DNA of 64,000 bases from contig CM026387.1 of assembly GCA_014843695.1 (NCBI GenBank), forward strand, positions 78,485,287 to 78,549,286, read 5' to 3'. Positions within the stretch are counted from its first letter, which is position 1. Every line of letters starts with the position of its first letter. The notes under the pieces were generated by a model that saw only the letters and a program-made list of their open reading frames with translations, did no database searches and was not told the origin of the DNA. Both the position numbers and the translations under genes were made by a program. Below are positions 1-14,100 of the stretch, one piece after another. Source of the stretch: Archivesica marissinica. Its lineage: Eukaryota > Mollusca > Bivalvia > Venerida > Vesicomyidae.

Positions 1-948
1 TGTTGAGTGTATGTGTTCATCTCATAGCTATGAAATACATTCTAGATAAAAAAAAAAATTTGTGTTAACAACTCAACAAATTCAGCATTGTTTGTAGAAA
101 GTGTTTTGTTCCAACAAGTGCTAGTGAAACAGTTCAAGTTCATGCTGTAGAATGGCGTCACTATCTGCAGCAACCTTCTTAAAAGTTCTCGACCGGCTTT
201 CGACTTATCCTATGCCATTGGAACATTCCATTGTATATTGAACTAAGAATTTTGGTCTTGTTCTGAGGAAGTTTTCAATAATAGTATACCCTGTTATCCA
301 CTGTACGTGAAGCTGATTCCTGAACAAGGGTTTCACATTTTGCCAGGCAGTTAACAGTCTCAGTCTTCAATTTCTGGTGTCGCATCATTAATTTTGTGGG
401 CAGACTGAGTTCATCACCAGCATGGGAAATAACTCCAAATCGTTGGAATTCAGAGTTAAGCGTTTGTGCATCTTGCTAATCGCCATTTCGACCAGAGTAG
501 CTGCATATCTGTAATCCTAACCCACCTTTACGTTCTCCATTTAAATCCCAGTACGGATATCCCCCAATAGTTTTTGAATATTTCATAATTCTTTTTTTAT
601 GGAAGGAAATCAAGTGTACTATTACATAATTCTATGAAAATATATATTTTTAAACCTCATACTGCACAAAATCTTTGCTAGGATTATATATTTCTGGTTT
701 AATTACGGGTAATTATTTTTAAAATAAAAAAAATGTACACTATCATAATCGTTGCTGTAATACACAAGCTACAGTAACAGTATCACATTGAAAAGCATAT
801 ATTTTTAAATACACATACATATATATTCAAAACTATAGAAAACTGTTCTATTAGCCACGGTCGTTTATTCAATCATTTGGATTGAGCTATGCTATGGATC
901 TATGACAATAGCTCGCTTTGAGGATTTGCTCTGTTTCATATTATATTA
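1..948. other. No gene recognised
   Basis: AT-rich sequence with short homopolymers. No exon with paired splice sites, no RNA gene and no clear repeat was seen. It is presumably intron of the RNF213-like gene or intergenic sequence upstream of exon 1. Confidence 0.5.
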
Positions 949-1092
949 GTTTATACAAATTTATTTTAGCTCGATTGCGAAACTCGAGACCTCATTCCTG
1001 ATGGAATCCATCGCCATGAAGGAGAGAAGAGGCAATGTGGAATTTAAATGCATTGCCTAAGGGCACAATCGTAACGGCTCCAGCGGGGATAA
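949..1092 (-). mobile_element. SINE family A, fragment lacking the tRNA head
   Basis: It reads, on the minus strand, the body and tail shared with the fuller copy at 22452-22689: the 'aacggctccagcgggg' edge, the 'aatgtggaatttaaatgc' core, the 'cattcctgatggaatccat' block and the 'agctcgattgcgaaac' tail. The head with the polymerase III boxes is missing and a short internal deletion follows 'gcgaaac'. Confidence 0.75.
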
Positions 1093-1857
1093 TATTATAT
1101 TAGTCAACCAGCGAGCTTGTTATTATTGTCTTTCATACTATCTCTCATATTATTTGTGGTTGCCAGGAATATAGCAAAGCAACAATTGTGTTCGTAATCT
1201 CCTCACATTGTAGAATTAACAATACATGTATGATGTACATAACAAATAAATGATTGAGTGAGACAAGGTAGAACATCATTAAGTTATCAATTGTGAAATT
1301 CTCACCCTGTTAAAATATTTTAAAGTGTGTTATTCTGAATAGTCCAACTCTGTATGTTACACAGTGAACTATAGTATCTTTAAGGAAGGTATATAATCTG
1401 GTTTGGTTTGTCACAAGATTGAACAAGACGTTTTGCACAAAGAGTAGTGCTGGACTGTTGTTAGTGTTTTCGAGGTGAACTTTGTCGTGGATGTATTCGG
1501 AACCTCATATGTAGAAATTGACCCAATCACTGATCAGTTTACATTCATAGATTTCATTCCTGGTATAAATTATTCGTCGACATATGTTCACAATTGTGTG
1601 GGGTGTGATTCTATGAAAGGTTATACGATTCAATAGAAAGTTGTGCTTATTGTGCTGAATCAGTGACATTTCAAATTAAGTTGTGTTTATGCATTGAATT
1701 TTGTAACTGTTTAGTTTTTAGTTTGCATACTTCAATTTTGATATTTTGCAAAGGTAGTATTGGTAGTCTTAATTCTGCTTTATTTCAATTGTCACATATT
1801 TGTTGTGTTCATTTTATTAGTTGAACATGTATTGTGTTGTGATTACATTGTGTCAAC
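1093..1857. other. No gene recognised; may hold the decayed 5' part of the neighbouring Ty3/gypsy element
   Basis: This stretch directly precedes the gag-like start at 1858 and is where an LTR and leader would lie. I compared it by eye with the sequence after 4440 and found no convincing long direct repeat, so the LTRs are either decayed or absent. Confidence 0.35.
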
Positions 1858-3180
1858 ATGGCTGAATTTCAGAATCAAAGTGATCAGGGGTTATCAAAAC
1901 ACATTGAAACCATCAATAATGGAGTTTCTGTTAGGGTAATTCCAAGAATGATTATGATACACACTTCCCGAAATCCTCGGTTCCCACTAATACACCTGTA
2001 GTAGGTAAAGGTAACTTATTCAACCTTGATAAAAATGCAACATTTGTTAAGCGTCCTTATTCTCCCTCTTATGTAAATAGTGGTGCTTGTGCAAGGCAGC
2101 CCATTTCCGATTGGACAGCCCATTTCAGTTTGGACAGCCCATCATTTCACTTTGGACAGCCCAACATTTTAGCATAAGCCTAGTCAATGTCCCAAGAACA
2201 AAGGTTATTTAGTGATGCTGGTGATGTACCGAAAGGTGAAATGAGTTTTCTGTATTGTTATTGAATCAGGCATTCGTTACAAAGTTAAGCTAGATCAATG
2301 TTAATTTCTATTTGTGAACATGCCAGATCTGTAGATATTGCATACACGATGGATTTTATGGTAATGTAGAATTGTAAATTCTTCTGAATCAATACTACCA
2401 TTTGGTGTTATGTTGGAAGTAGTCTTGACCAGGGGGCTGTCAATAAGGGTCACAACGACATTGCAGCAAAGGATACAATGCCTCGACATAAATGGTGGAC
2501 TGATATCCACAACAAAAATTTGGAAAGAACAATTCACCATCTCTATAACAACATTAACACTTTTTTGTAGTTGTTGCGGGAGATTAGGAAAGTAGAGCAG
2601 CAATAGTTGTCTTGCACTGATAGTTCTAGGTTTACCAAATCCAAAGTAGCTGAACAGCATTGTGGTCATGTAGACAATACTAGTAAAACTATTTCAAATA
2701 GTGAAGTAATGGGACAGTTGCAAGAATTCATGAATATAATGAAGGTGCTAGAAAGTAAAATTGACTCCTCGCTGGCTAGTAACTCTAAAGGTGATGTTAA
2801 GAATCAGAAACATGGTTCTACTAGATGCAGGGGACGTTCCAATGGTCAGAGCAGAGTTTATGGTAGATCTGGTAATAACAATGGTGACGATAGAGATTCC
2901 TATTTTAACAGAAGGTATATTAGAGGTAATGGAAGAAGTAATAGTAGTTGCAGTGATCGGTGTTCTGAACCTGTTAATTCACAGTCATTTGCATGTACAC
3001 TAGCAGGTTCTTCTGTTGATGGACAACCAGAAGAACTAGACTACACAAAGTCAATTCAAGGCCCAAAATGCAATATGCAAAATGTTAGTGGTACAACACC
3101 TTTAGTTTTAACTAGACTTCTAGGTTCTTCAAATGTTAGTTCATTTATTACTGGTTATTATGTAGACCTATTTCGGTAGA
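1858..3180 (+). pseudogene. Decayed gag-like region of a Ty3/gypsy LTR retrotransposon
   Basis: An ATG at 1858 opens MAEFQNQSDQGLSKHIETIN and is soon broken. A later frame (2607-3179) is rich in Gly, Arg, Asn and Ser (RGRSNGQSRVYGRSGNNNGD), which is common in gag nucleocapsid-like tails, and has a helical piece MGQLQEFMNIMKVLESK. Several stops and frame changes separate these pieces. The assignment depends on the integrase relic downstream in the same orientation. No protease or reverse transcriptase block was recognised in between, so the middle is deleted or too diverged. Confidence 0.5.
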
Positions 3181-3828
3181 CTATTATCATTCAATGCAAC
3201 TATTGCCGGTTTTGCATTTGCATGGCATAACAATGATTTATCGGTTGAATGTACGGCAGGCGCACAATTACCATATAAAGATTATATTGAAGCAGATGGT
3301 TCTGATCCATTGTTATATGACAGTACCATTGCTAGGTGTTCCGAATACAGAGTATAATGGTAAAGTTCATGTAATTGTAGGTACATATTTGATTATTTGA
3401 TCAGGTTGTGTAAGGAAGTTTGTGTAGAGAAATGTATTCTTGAAGAATGGCAAACAGCTATGGATAGTTTATGTGGTCGTTTTCCAGTTAGAACTACTAG
3501 CAGTCACACTACAGGTACAACCGTATGAGGTCAACACTATCCATGGTTTTGTTAGGGAAATAGCCGACACTGTGTCAGCAGTAACCAATCATGTTGAATC
3601 ATCCTTAGCCAGTGGTCTTACTATGTGTCCTAGAGTAGTTTCTCTGAAGTATTCAGGTAGTAAAACCAGAATACCAGTGTTCCAAAGGAGGTTTTCAAAA
3701 TGTGCTGGTAATTACAGATCATTTTACAAGATATATACAGGACATACTTTAATTTTAAAATTTATTTTTGAATATTTCATTACCTGCACGTTTACAAAGT
3801 GACCAGCGTCGTAATATTTGAAAGTAAC

Positions 3829-4440
3829 ATGATCAAAGAGTTATGTAGTCTTGCAGGAGTCCAAAAGTCCAGAACTACGCCATATCTTCCAATTGGAGAC
3901 GTTGAACATTTCAAACAGACACTTATAAAAATGCTTAGTTAACTTGAATGCGACAAGTAGGTCAATTTGCGCTCAAGTTGCATCGTTAGTACATGCATAC
4001 AATGCTACAAAGCATAGTAGTACAAGTTACTCTCCTTTCTTTTGATGTTTTTGAGACACCCGCATCTTGAAATAGACGGTGCGGGCCGTTTTCTAATGTT
4101 GTTAAAACTTGTGGCCCAAACCATTTGTATTATCAGGCTATATTGGTATACATGTACCTATGTTTTGTATATTATATCTTGATCAATGCAATAAAATATG
4201 ATTAAACTGAAATAGACGCATATTAGAACTTGCCTTCTACAGATCCTGTTAGCTTAACTGAAGTAGGAAACATTATGATCGACCATTTAAATTTTACCTA
4301 TAAAGCTGAGTCAAAAGTGTCTTCTAAAAGTAATGTGCAAAAAAGAGCAAGACAAAATTATGATGCCAAGGTAAAAGAGGCTACAATTGATGTCGGAGAC
4401 CGTGTGCTTGTTATAAATGTAGGTCTGAGGGGGGAAATTT
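3829..4440 (+). pseudogene. Ty3/gypsy integrase relic (core and C-terminal domain), frameshifted
   Basis: MIKELCSLAGVQKSRTTPY at 3829 matches the integrase core segment that ends in the H/Y-P-x-G block; here the motif reads YLPIGD and the frame soon breaks. Further fragments resemble the 'V-x-x-Y-N-x-T-x-H-x-S-T-G-Y-S-P' block at about 3980-4040. A second frame at 4230-4440 carries RARQNYDAKVKEA and VGDRVLVINVGLRG, the usual G-D-x-V-L-V C-terminal block. Stops and an inserted segment around 4050-4220 show that it is dead. Confidence 0.75.
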
Positions 4441-4885
4441 AAATGGCTGACAATTGGTCTAAACAATCATTATTGTTGTGGAGAGACCGTATCGGGATAA
4501 TATATCAAGCTGTCAATGAATGCAAGTATATCTGAGACAGACTCGTTGAGCATGTAATGAATTTCTCTTTTGGTCATTTGAATTAAATTAGTATCATCAG
4601 CCAGGCTTATTAATATGCAGCCTTTTTTTATTGAATTGCAATTGTCATATGCTTTGATGTGTAAAGTTTATGTATTATAGGACACCTTACTGGCCAACCT
4701 TTCACATCGAGCCCTCATGACATATATTACCCATCGACATGAATCATCAATGGACTTAGTTATTATATAACTTGTGACCCTCAGGTAAAAGATCTGTTAA
4801 ATATCATGTACGGTAGTAATACTATTTAAATGTTACAGTAGCATGTAATATAATGCATCCACTGAAATGTTTCTGAATATTTTAG
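4441..4885. other. Intron or pre-exon sequence, nothing recognised
   Basis: No open frame of interest, no repeat unit and no second LTR were identified. Exon 1 begins directly after it. Confidence 0.4.
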
Positions 4886-5139
4886 ATAGAAAAGTGTTTG
4901 ATCTTAGCAATACTTGGCAGTTGGAAAATGGTAAATGTAGGGTCAGAAATACAAACAGATGAAAGAGACAATATAACTGGAGCTCTTCTAGTTATATACA
5001 TAATGAAAAAATTAGATATAGAAATTCAGGAGCCAAACGATTTACAGAGGATTTGCAAAGCACTGTTAGTCACCGCAGATACAAGAAGCCGACAGTGCCC
5101 ACAAGTTCAGTTCATTGACAAATATGTTCCTGATGAAAG
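4886..5139 (+). CDS. RNF213: RNF213-like exon 1 of window
   Basis: The exon follows a ttttag acceptor and ends at an ag|gtatgt donor. It starts in phase 0 and ends after two bases of a codon, which matches the next exon. It reads through 84 codons including [12 protein letters not shown] and [13 protein letters not shown], a helical, hydrophobic pattern. Family membership rests on the exact phase join to exon 2 rather than on a strong motif of its own. The upstream exon that must precede it was not found in the window. Confidence 0.75.
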
Positions 5140-8100
5140 GTATGTTTATTGGGTTGCACATTATGAAACATAAGTCATCAAATCAAACAGGGCCAACTGT
5201 TTTGTAAATAATTCACCACTAATTGGTAGCTCTATAAATGTGCCTTGAGTCTTCCACTTTGTGGGATAATTTGCATTTATTAACCTTGGTAAAATCTTAA
5301 CCCTTTGCGGGACATCATCACCATTTTCATAGCAACTATTTCTGAGAAGTACCAAGTGAACAGCTTAGATGTATTTTATACCATGCCACGTTACAGATTA
5401 CTAGGTATTTACAATTTGTATAATCATAATGTGTACGTTTCATTTAATAATGTAAATCCGATTGATTGGCCTGTCAGATTACCACCAAGAACGTACATGT
5501 CCAACAATCAAAGGAAAAACAACCACAGACAGTTACACCCTCATCCCCAAAAGCAGTTGTGCCCAAAATGTGGTTGTCCTGAAATGAAGTGTTTCGTTGA
5601 CGCCACACCTTGCACGACCGTTGGTAGGGCGTAATAAAAAACGGCTTTCATCAGACCAGTGGACCCGTCTCCATGTGCAAATAGTCCACCCCAAATGATC
5701 ATGTGACCAGTCAAATCGAGTATGGCTATGACCTATTGTCAACTGTGGACGTTTTATGGATCGTCGCGCTCGCATTCCTTGGTGGTGGAGGCGTCTGATT
5801 ACTGTGGGTGTGCTAATATGGCCTCCAAACGCTAAATTACCACGAAGTCTGGATATGACGGCGTCGTTTCGCGAGGTCTACCTGAACGTGGACGGTCAGT
5901 AACATTCCCCGTTTGACGAAAACGCTGCATCAGTCATACAATGATGCAATGGTAATCTTCAAGTGGTATGCTACCCTTCTATGGCTGATATCACCTTTCT
6001 GGTATGTTTAATTTTCGCCGCACAAAATCAATAGAAAATGATACTTAAAACTATACACCAAAACAATCAGCTTTCGTTCGCAAACACAAATGTTGAAAAG
6101 TACATGTGGCACTTTAAACACCCTGTCATATACACATCATTAAAAATCGATCAATAAACCTGATTCACAGGTAAGTAAATATGGGTGTACAGGTAACGAA
6201 AACAGCATACCGATTTGAAATAAGTTCATTATTAGGAAAGATATTATTTATATTTTACATATTGCATCGTTTTCGTTTTATATCCTATACTTAGACGCAC
6301 TATCTAATCATGCATATTACTACAAACAGACGCTGTGCACTAGTACAGACCTTGACAGGTGTGCTATACCGATGTTTTCAACGGTAATCATCATCTCTAT
6401 TGATTGCCTCACTCTGTCAAGAGTATTTTTAATTAGCAATATATTTTATTATATTTATTTTTAAGGTGTGTAGGGTATTTTTCCCGAATTTGTACCCATA
6501 CTATTTAACATGTTTACGTAACAAGATGCTTAACCACTGTCCCTGACTTCAGCGCCTCCCAGTCATACTCAACATTGAGTGTTTGGAGTGTTACTTTAAT
6601 ATGTAAAGCTTATCATTTTAAGCTGATATTGTAAGAAGAAAATGTAATGCACATGCTGATTATATCATACCTGGGTGTTTATAAGTGGGGTCTCGTTTAC
6701 ATGTGTCAATAAACTTGAGAGTGGGGGATGGGGGTTCTCGTACACTCGGTGTAACGTCTACAGCTGGGTGCGAACACCGGTTCGCTCACATCTGAAACAA
6801 ACACGCTACTACTGCACTATCACAACTTGAACCACAGGGTTGATTCAGATCGTGGAGTTATTTTCCGTTATGTAAACCCCACCCGCCGTGTATTTGTAAT
6901 CCGTTATATATAATATTGGTAACTGGGATGACTTCCTATAGCGTAATGTCTTTGATTACTATGCACCTAACATATGTTAGTTCATACATGTATGTACAAG
7001 GGTTCTAGAGATATGGGACTGCATTAAAACAACATAACACATATTGGAAAGTGAGAATGGATATGATTATGAATGCATCAAGTGGTTTTTAATTTTACTC
7101 TTGTATTGTTCCTCTGTAATATTAAATGAATACCATGAATATTAAATCCAAAGTTTTAATACATTGAATCACTTGATGACATTAAATGTGCAACCTACCA
7201 CTAAGGCTGCAATCCACCGTTTGTCGTCCACACCTGTAATTTGTACTCGCTGGATGCCTATGTACATACAAAGCAAAGTACCCCAACCAGATGAGTGTGA
7301 TTATTAGCGCTAGAGAGTTTGTAATTGACCAAAACCAGAATGTGTGAGATACGAAAGCAGCTGATTTACAACTACATGTACAACCAAACTATTGATTTTG
7401 ATTGTCAATGTTGATGAATTTTCCTTATTATTAAACGAATGAGTTTTGCAATATTGGATGTTTCAATTGGAAAATGGAAATGCAAGTGATATTCATGATA
7501 CACGATAGTAGTTCCTGTTCAGAGTTACAATTTGTTTCTTTTCACTTCAATCAAGTTAATAGTGTTTTTTTCAGGACACGTTTTAGTCCGTTATTGGGCC
7601 CCTTTCCACTTTGCTAAAAGGAGATATGTTCACTGATTTCTATCCAGCTGGCTTGCGGATCGTCGAGTGTCTCTACCTTGGTGCCCGACCATGCTTGAAA
7701 TACAAAACTGAGTCACAACGATATGGTAGTTAACCCTACATATAGCTGCACATTATTGCTTTGATATCTGATTTATATTGCTTTTTACTATCAGGAAGTT
7801 TATCTTGAATGCACTACTGTCTCTGGTGAAAAGTTTGGCAGGGAAAACAAAAGATCCATCATGGCTGTTCGTGATGCCTTTGGTACATTTTCTCTCGGGC
7901 AAGATAGCACCATATGATGTGCAAGTTGTTGATGTGTCACATGCTGCCGTAAAGCCTGTATGGTGGGGAATATCGGAAATACAACAGGAAATTGACTTTT
8001 TCAAAGGAAAGTCAGAGAAATGGACGATGTAAGTAGTAGTATACATGAATACATTGAGTTACAGGAACCAAATCAATAGGATGCGGCTTTATATTAGATA

Positions 8101-11100
8101 CCAACAGTAACTTAAAATGAAATATCGTAGCCATATAATTGGCAAATGATGTTCTTTATTGCAATGTATTTAAATAAAGCTCACTTGAGGTATTGTTACC
8201 ACAATGTGTATGTTCGTTGTCCTTGAACATTTTCAAACGTATTAAACCAGTGTTATATAATCACCATTTATATTCTTGATATTTAGGTAGATGGGGAATT
8301 ACATAATTATTAAAATAACGTCATTGCGTACTCCAATATTGCCGCCATCTAAACATACCACAACTTCAACTTCTAAAATAACATTCTCACTAACCTCCAG
8401 CCGGATGTTACGAAGCTTGGTAGGAATGATCGATGTCCAATGCTCTTGCAATGTTGTTGAAACGGTGATCAAAAATAGCATGACCCGGAAGGTCAAGTAG
8501 GTGTCAAATATAAATTTGGAGCAAATATGGCTATGTCATATATCAAATCGAACGTTTCGACAAGGAAATTACTCATCCAAGATGGCCGTCAAACGGTCAA
8601 CCTTATGTGAGAGATTTCAAACGTTTCGATTAAATATGACAATATTGGAACCTTTATTCACTATTGGGAATCTTTGTTTGGCACTTTCAGGTCGAAATTG
8701 ATTTGTATATTGATTGCACTTTGTGACTTTATTGTTGCATATCAAAACACATGAATCGATTGTGGCAGACCCATAGCTGTCATTGGTCGTGTTGCGGGAT
8801 AGGTCGCTTAATCCACTTAAATTATATAGCAAACTTGATTGGGGGGATTTGAAAGTGATTGCACACGACAAAGGTCACTTAATTCACGTGCTCGCATGAG
8901 TAAATTGCACAAGGTGGTATATTTATTTATTTCAATCCACCAATCATTTTCTGATTATTATTGGGAGATCAGTTGAGGAAGGAAAAACCACGATATAAAA
9001 TAAATAAAGTTTAAAAAGTTTAATCTTTATTTAGTTTACAACAATTGCAAAACAAGCATTAACAACGTATATTAATATTAGATGGAAGCGTAAATGTGGT
9101 CATTCTTGTGGGAGGAAACCGGAGTACACTGAGAAAACCCACCTATCCGATATGGCGACCACTGTACCATCTCACATATTTCCCGGTCCGAGGTTCGAAC
9201 ACGGGATGCATTTGTGAGAAGTGATCACTAACCAGTGTTTTAATCCGACACAATCTATATAATTTATAATTCATTTTAATTATCATTGTGCTTTTGAAAA
9301 CAAATAATTAGAAGTACATGTACTAGTACAAATTTTACTAATATACGGCCTTTGAAAACTGACCAATGTCACAAACATCTTTCTGTAGTTTTCACTAATC
9401 TACTAATGATAGTCTTTTGAAAGCTGATGAGCATGACAAACAATATTCATCATCATTTATTTCATTTGGCGGTAGTTAATTGCCGAAACAAGCAAAGCAT
9501 CGAAGTAAAAGAGGCAATATTGAAAGACAATGCACGTCTAAAGCCTTATCTACACCAACGGAGATATCAAGACGGTAGTTTATATAGAATGTTTCATATC
9601 CTTTTCTATCGAGGTTCCTGTGCAATCGTAGCTAATAGTTATATTTCATAGTTGATGAAACTTCTACTGATTTTGATAAGTGGCCATCTCCATGCATAAT
9701 CTAGATATGTGAAAATCAGGTGAAAGAAAAGAGCTGCTCAAATTGTGTCCAAAATTGTTTACGAATTAATGGGAGCGTGGTTCCCTTCAGGTATCAGCCG
9801 ATCTCCGTAACACGCTAGGTTACTATGTTACTAGGACAACAGGTGATATGCTCAATTCCATAGTTGCGACTGGCCCAATGCTATTATTTACATTTACTTA
9901 TACTAGAGGACATAGAAAACGCACACATACATTATATACTAGAGGACATAGAAAACGCACACCTACATTATATACTAGAGGACATAGAAAACGCACACCT
10001 ACATTATATACTAGAGGACATAGAAAACGCACACATACATTATATACTAGAGGACATAGAAAACGCACACCTACATTATATACTAGAGGACATAGAAAAC
10101 GCACACATACATTATATACTAGAGGACATAGAAAACGCACACCTACATTATATACTAGAGGACATAGAAAACGCACACCTACATTATATACTAGAGGACA
10201 TAGAAAACGCACACCTACATTATATACTAGAGGACATAGAAAACGCACACCTACATTATATACTAGAGGACATAGAAAACGCACACCTACATTATATACT
10301 AGAGGACATAGAAAACGCACACCTACATTATATACTAGAGGACATAGAAAACGCACACCTACATTATATACTAGAGGACATAGAAAACGCACACCTACAT
10401 TATATACTAGAGGACATAGAAAACGCACACCTACATTATATACTAGAGGACATAGAAAACGCACACCTACATTATATACTAGAGGACATAGAAAACGCAC
10501 ACCTACATTATATACTAGAGGACATAGAAAACGCACACCTACATTATATACTAGAGGACATAGAAAACGCACACCTACATTATATACTAGAGGACATAGA
10601 AAACGCACACCTACATTATATACTAGAGGACATAGAAAACGCACACCTACATTATATACTAGAGGACATAGAAAACGCACACCTACATTATATACTAGAG
10701 GACATAGAAAACGCACACCTACATTATATACTAGAGGACATAGAAAACACACACCTACATTATATACTAGAGGACATAGAAAACGCACACCTACATTATA
10801 TACTAGAGGACATAGAAAACGCACACCTACATTATATACTAGAGGACATAGAAAACGCACACCTACATTATATACTAGAGGACATAGAAAACGCACACCT
10901 ACATTATATACTAGAGGACATAGAAAACGCACACCTACATTATATACTAGAGGACATAGAAAACGCACACCTACATTATATACTAGCGGACATAGAAAAC
11001 GCACACCTACATTATATACTAGAGGACATAGAAAACGCACACCTACATTATATACTAGAGGACATAGAAAACGCACACCTACATTATATACTAGGGGACA

Positions 11101-14100
11101 TAGAAAACGCACACCTACATTATATACTAGAGGACATAGAAAACGCACACCTACATTATATACTAGAGGACATAGAAAACGCACACCTACATTATATGAT
11201 TAGTATTACATGAACATGAAATACGAAGGATTCCATCAAAGATATATCACATCTTTATTACAAAACACAAACTGAATAACTAAATATATTCCAAAATGTT
11301 TAAAACTATGTATGTATATTTTTTATTGTTTTTCATGTAAAAACACACGTATCCGAATTGTACATTTTCTATGTCCTCTAGTATATTAAACAGAGTTCGA
11401 TTATACTTTTGAAACTAAATTATAAAATCCTATTAAGACCATATAATATGGTTTAGATCCTATAAGCTACTAGGAGCATACTTACTATTTAGAACAATAA
11501 CAAATAGTTTTTGGTTTTCTCTTAAAAAGCTGATAGCAATGTCTAACACAAAATCATAAACTGTTGGATTTTAACAATAAAAATGAAAAAAGAGCACCTG
11601 CCATGTTCTCTCATTCACGCAGCGTAACCTAATTTAAATTGTTTATTTACTTTGTGTTGGAGGTCGATTAGTTTACATTCCTGAGATATTTACATCCTGA
11701 GATATTACATCCTGAGATATTTACATCCTGAGATATTTACATCTTCCGATTGTGACTATGAGATATTTACATCCTGAGATATTTACATCTTCCGATTGTG
11801 ACTATGATCGTGCCTGTACTGAGACCTGGTGATTTGGGGACGGAGATATGTTCCTTGTTTCACTGGCCGCTAGTGATATGGCCGGTGATGTTTATATTGG
11901 GACAATTTGTGTCATTTTGATGTATTATGGTTCACCATTGTTGCCTTATGTTTGTTGAAGTACCGGTAACCTATTAAAGGATATATATTACCACTAAACC
12001 ACTGTGGCGTGCTGCTACATGGCTGCTGTCCGAATTACCGTATATGAACTACGGAACGATATACCTGTTATGCGAAATCCGTATACGTTTGAATGTATAT
12101 TGAAAATCTTAATAGTATCCTTTCCCCTGTGTGAACATATTTTATATGTAATACAATTCGTAAATATATTATACTTTTAAATGGTTCTATTAAGGTACCC
12201 GTTAACGGTGCCTAGGAGTTGATGGCAGTTATATTTTAATATATATTTATTTTAATTTCTCACAGGGGGATGCAACAAACCATTTTTTAACAAGCAAAAC
12301 ATGTATAATCTACTGCTGATCCTAGTACAATATATATATGTGGCTAATAAGGTGTACATCACATTGTAACCTACGTTCTATGTTTCATGTGGAGTTTTTA
12401 TTAAGTATATATATGTTATTGTAGACCAATATATGAGTTTGAATATACTTATATGTGTTATGAAAGGATGTTCAAACAACATAGTTGGGAAAAAGAAAGC
12501 ATTATGCTTTATAATGTGATAGTTGGTCAAACCTCAGAGCTCTCATATTAATTAAGAGCTTTATTGTGACAGGTCACATATCTGTATGACCGGTTATTGT
12601 TGTAAAACAACAAATAAATTGCCTATTAAATACATGGTAAAAAGTAAAAACATGCAGTCTGTTTATTTATATTTCCAATCTTTCATTTCTTCTGATACCA
12701 CATCCACTCACTGTGAAGAGGTATTCAAATTAAACTGTAAAAAGAGCAAAACTCTTCCAAATATAATGTTTCGCATAACCAGTGCTCATCTGTGAATAAT
12801 GTCACTGTGTTTACACACTGTAATCATCCGCCAAATAATACAGTATACCAACCTTCAGTTTGCAATGGCCTAAATTCTCATACCACATCTTTTCTACACA
12901 TCAACTAATCTGAAATTTTCTCAAGTCTCTAATTTCTCAGTCGTGAAAATGCTGGTTTACCCCCCCCCCCAAAATAAGAACTATATTAGTTATTTGGACT
13001 ACATTTGAGCAATACCCTGGATGCACGTGTGCCTATTTACGTATGTACAACCTCATAATTAGAAGTACTATGGATCAGGTTCCAACTATCTTAGTACAGA
13101 TACATTTAAGAAAATCACAAATATTTTTAACATAAGTAGTTTTAATGAAGTAAGTTTTAATTGTAAGAGACTACTGGATGGATGTCGGAGCCGGACATCG
13201 GACATACTTAGATTTTTTTCTGGGCCTTGGGTGGCATCCATCACAGTATTAAATCAAGAGCACAACACATATGTAGCCACAAATAGTCAATAGTATTATT
13301 AACTACTGGTTAATTAAACCAAACCGGCATACCTCAGAGGGTCAGTGGGACAGACTTACTGCCCAGTAGTGGGACAGACTTACTGCCCAGTAGTGGGACA
13401 GATTTACTGCCCAGTAGTGGGACAGACTTACTGCCCCACTGGACGCCAGGGATATATGATATCAATACATTTTTAGCAACACAACAGCCATTATGGCCAA
13501 CAAAATCCAAACAGATACAACAATTATAGTGAACTTGTAATCTTCTTTGTAACATTTTTAAAACCTCTTAGATATGTTTACTCGCCCAAATGCATTTATG
13601 CGGTGGCGCATATAAATGAACCTAATGGATTGGGTATACTTTTTTCAATTTTTATAAATTACCTGCTGTAGATTTTTTTCATATTTTTCACAGACCCTTT
13701 GAGACTGTGTTAGAATGTTTGGAGCCATTATTTAAAATGGACTACCTGCTACCCCGTACATTCATGACGGCAATTGATCTTGGAGATCTGAACAACGTGA
13801 TACAGACTGGGAAGATTCCAGTGGATGTGTGCTTAGCTAATCTGACATATCAAGTTAAGACCAAGATACCTGCTCCTTATTATGACTTATTTAATAACTA
13901 CTGGATTCCATATGCAACTTCAGACGAAAAGGTAATATTTATACCGCCACTTTCAAAAGTTGATATACATTTGAATGACACTGTTTGTCCATACGTGTGT
14001 GTGTGTGTGTTTGTGCATATGTCCAGTCCACCTTTATCATTCTATATATCCCTCTCCAATACGCATTGTTCAACAGTGAGAGAGACAAAGAGGGAAATGA

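Noticed and set aside
5161..5634. Overlapping open frames on both strands after exon 1
   Set aside because: They overlap the intron and the Tc1 relic, show no recognisable motif and have no splice link to the gene.
9848..11213. Open frames of about 450 residues ([16 protein letters not shown] repeats) on both strands
   Set aside because: They follow from a 36-bp unit with no stop. Three frames are open at once and the region is intronic.
13334..13555. Minus-strand frame with GSKSVPLL repeats
   Set aside because: It is an artefact of the 24-bp tandem repeat.
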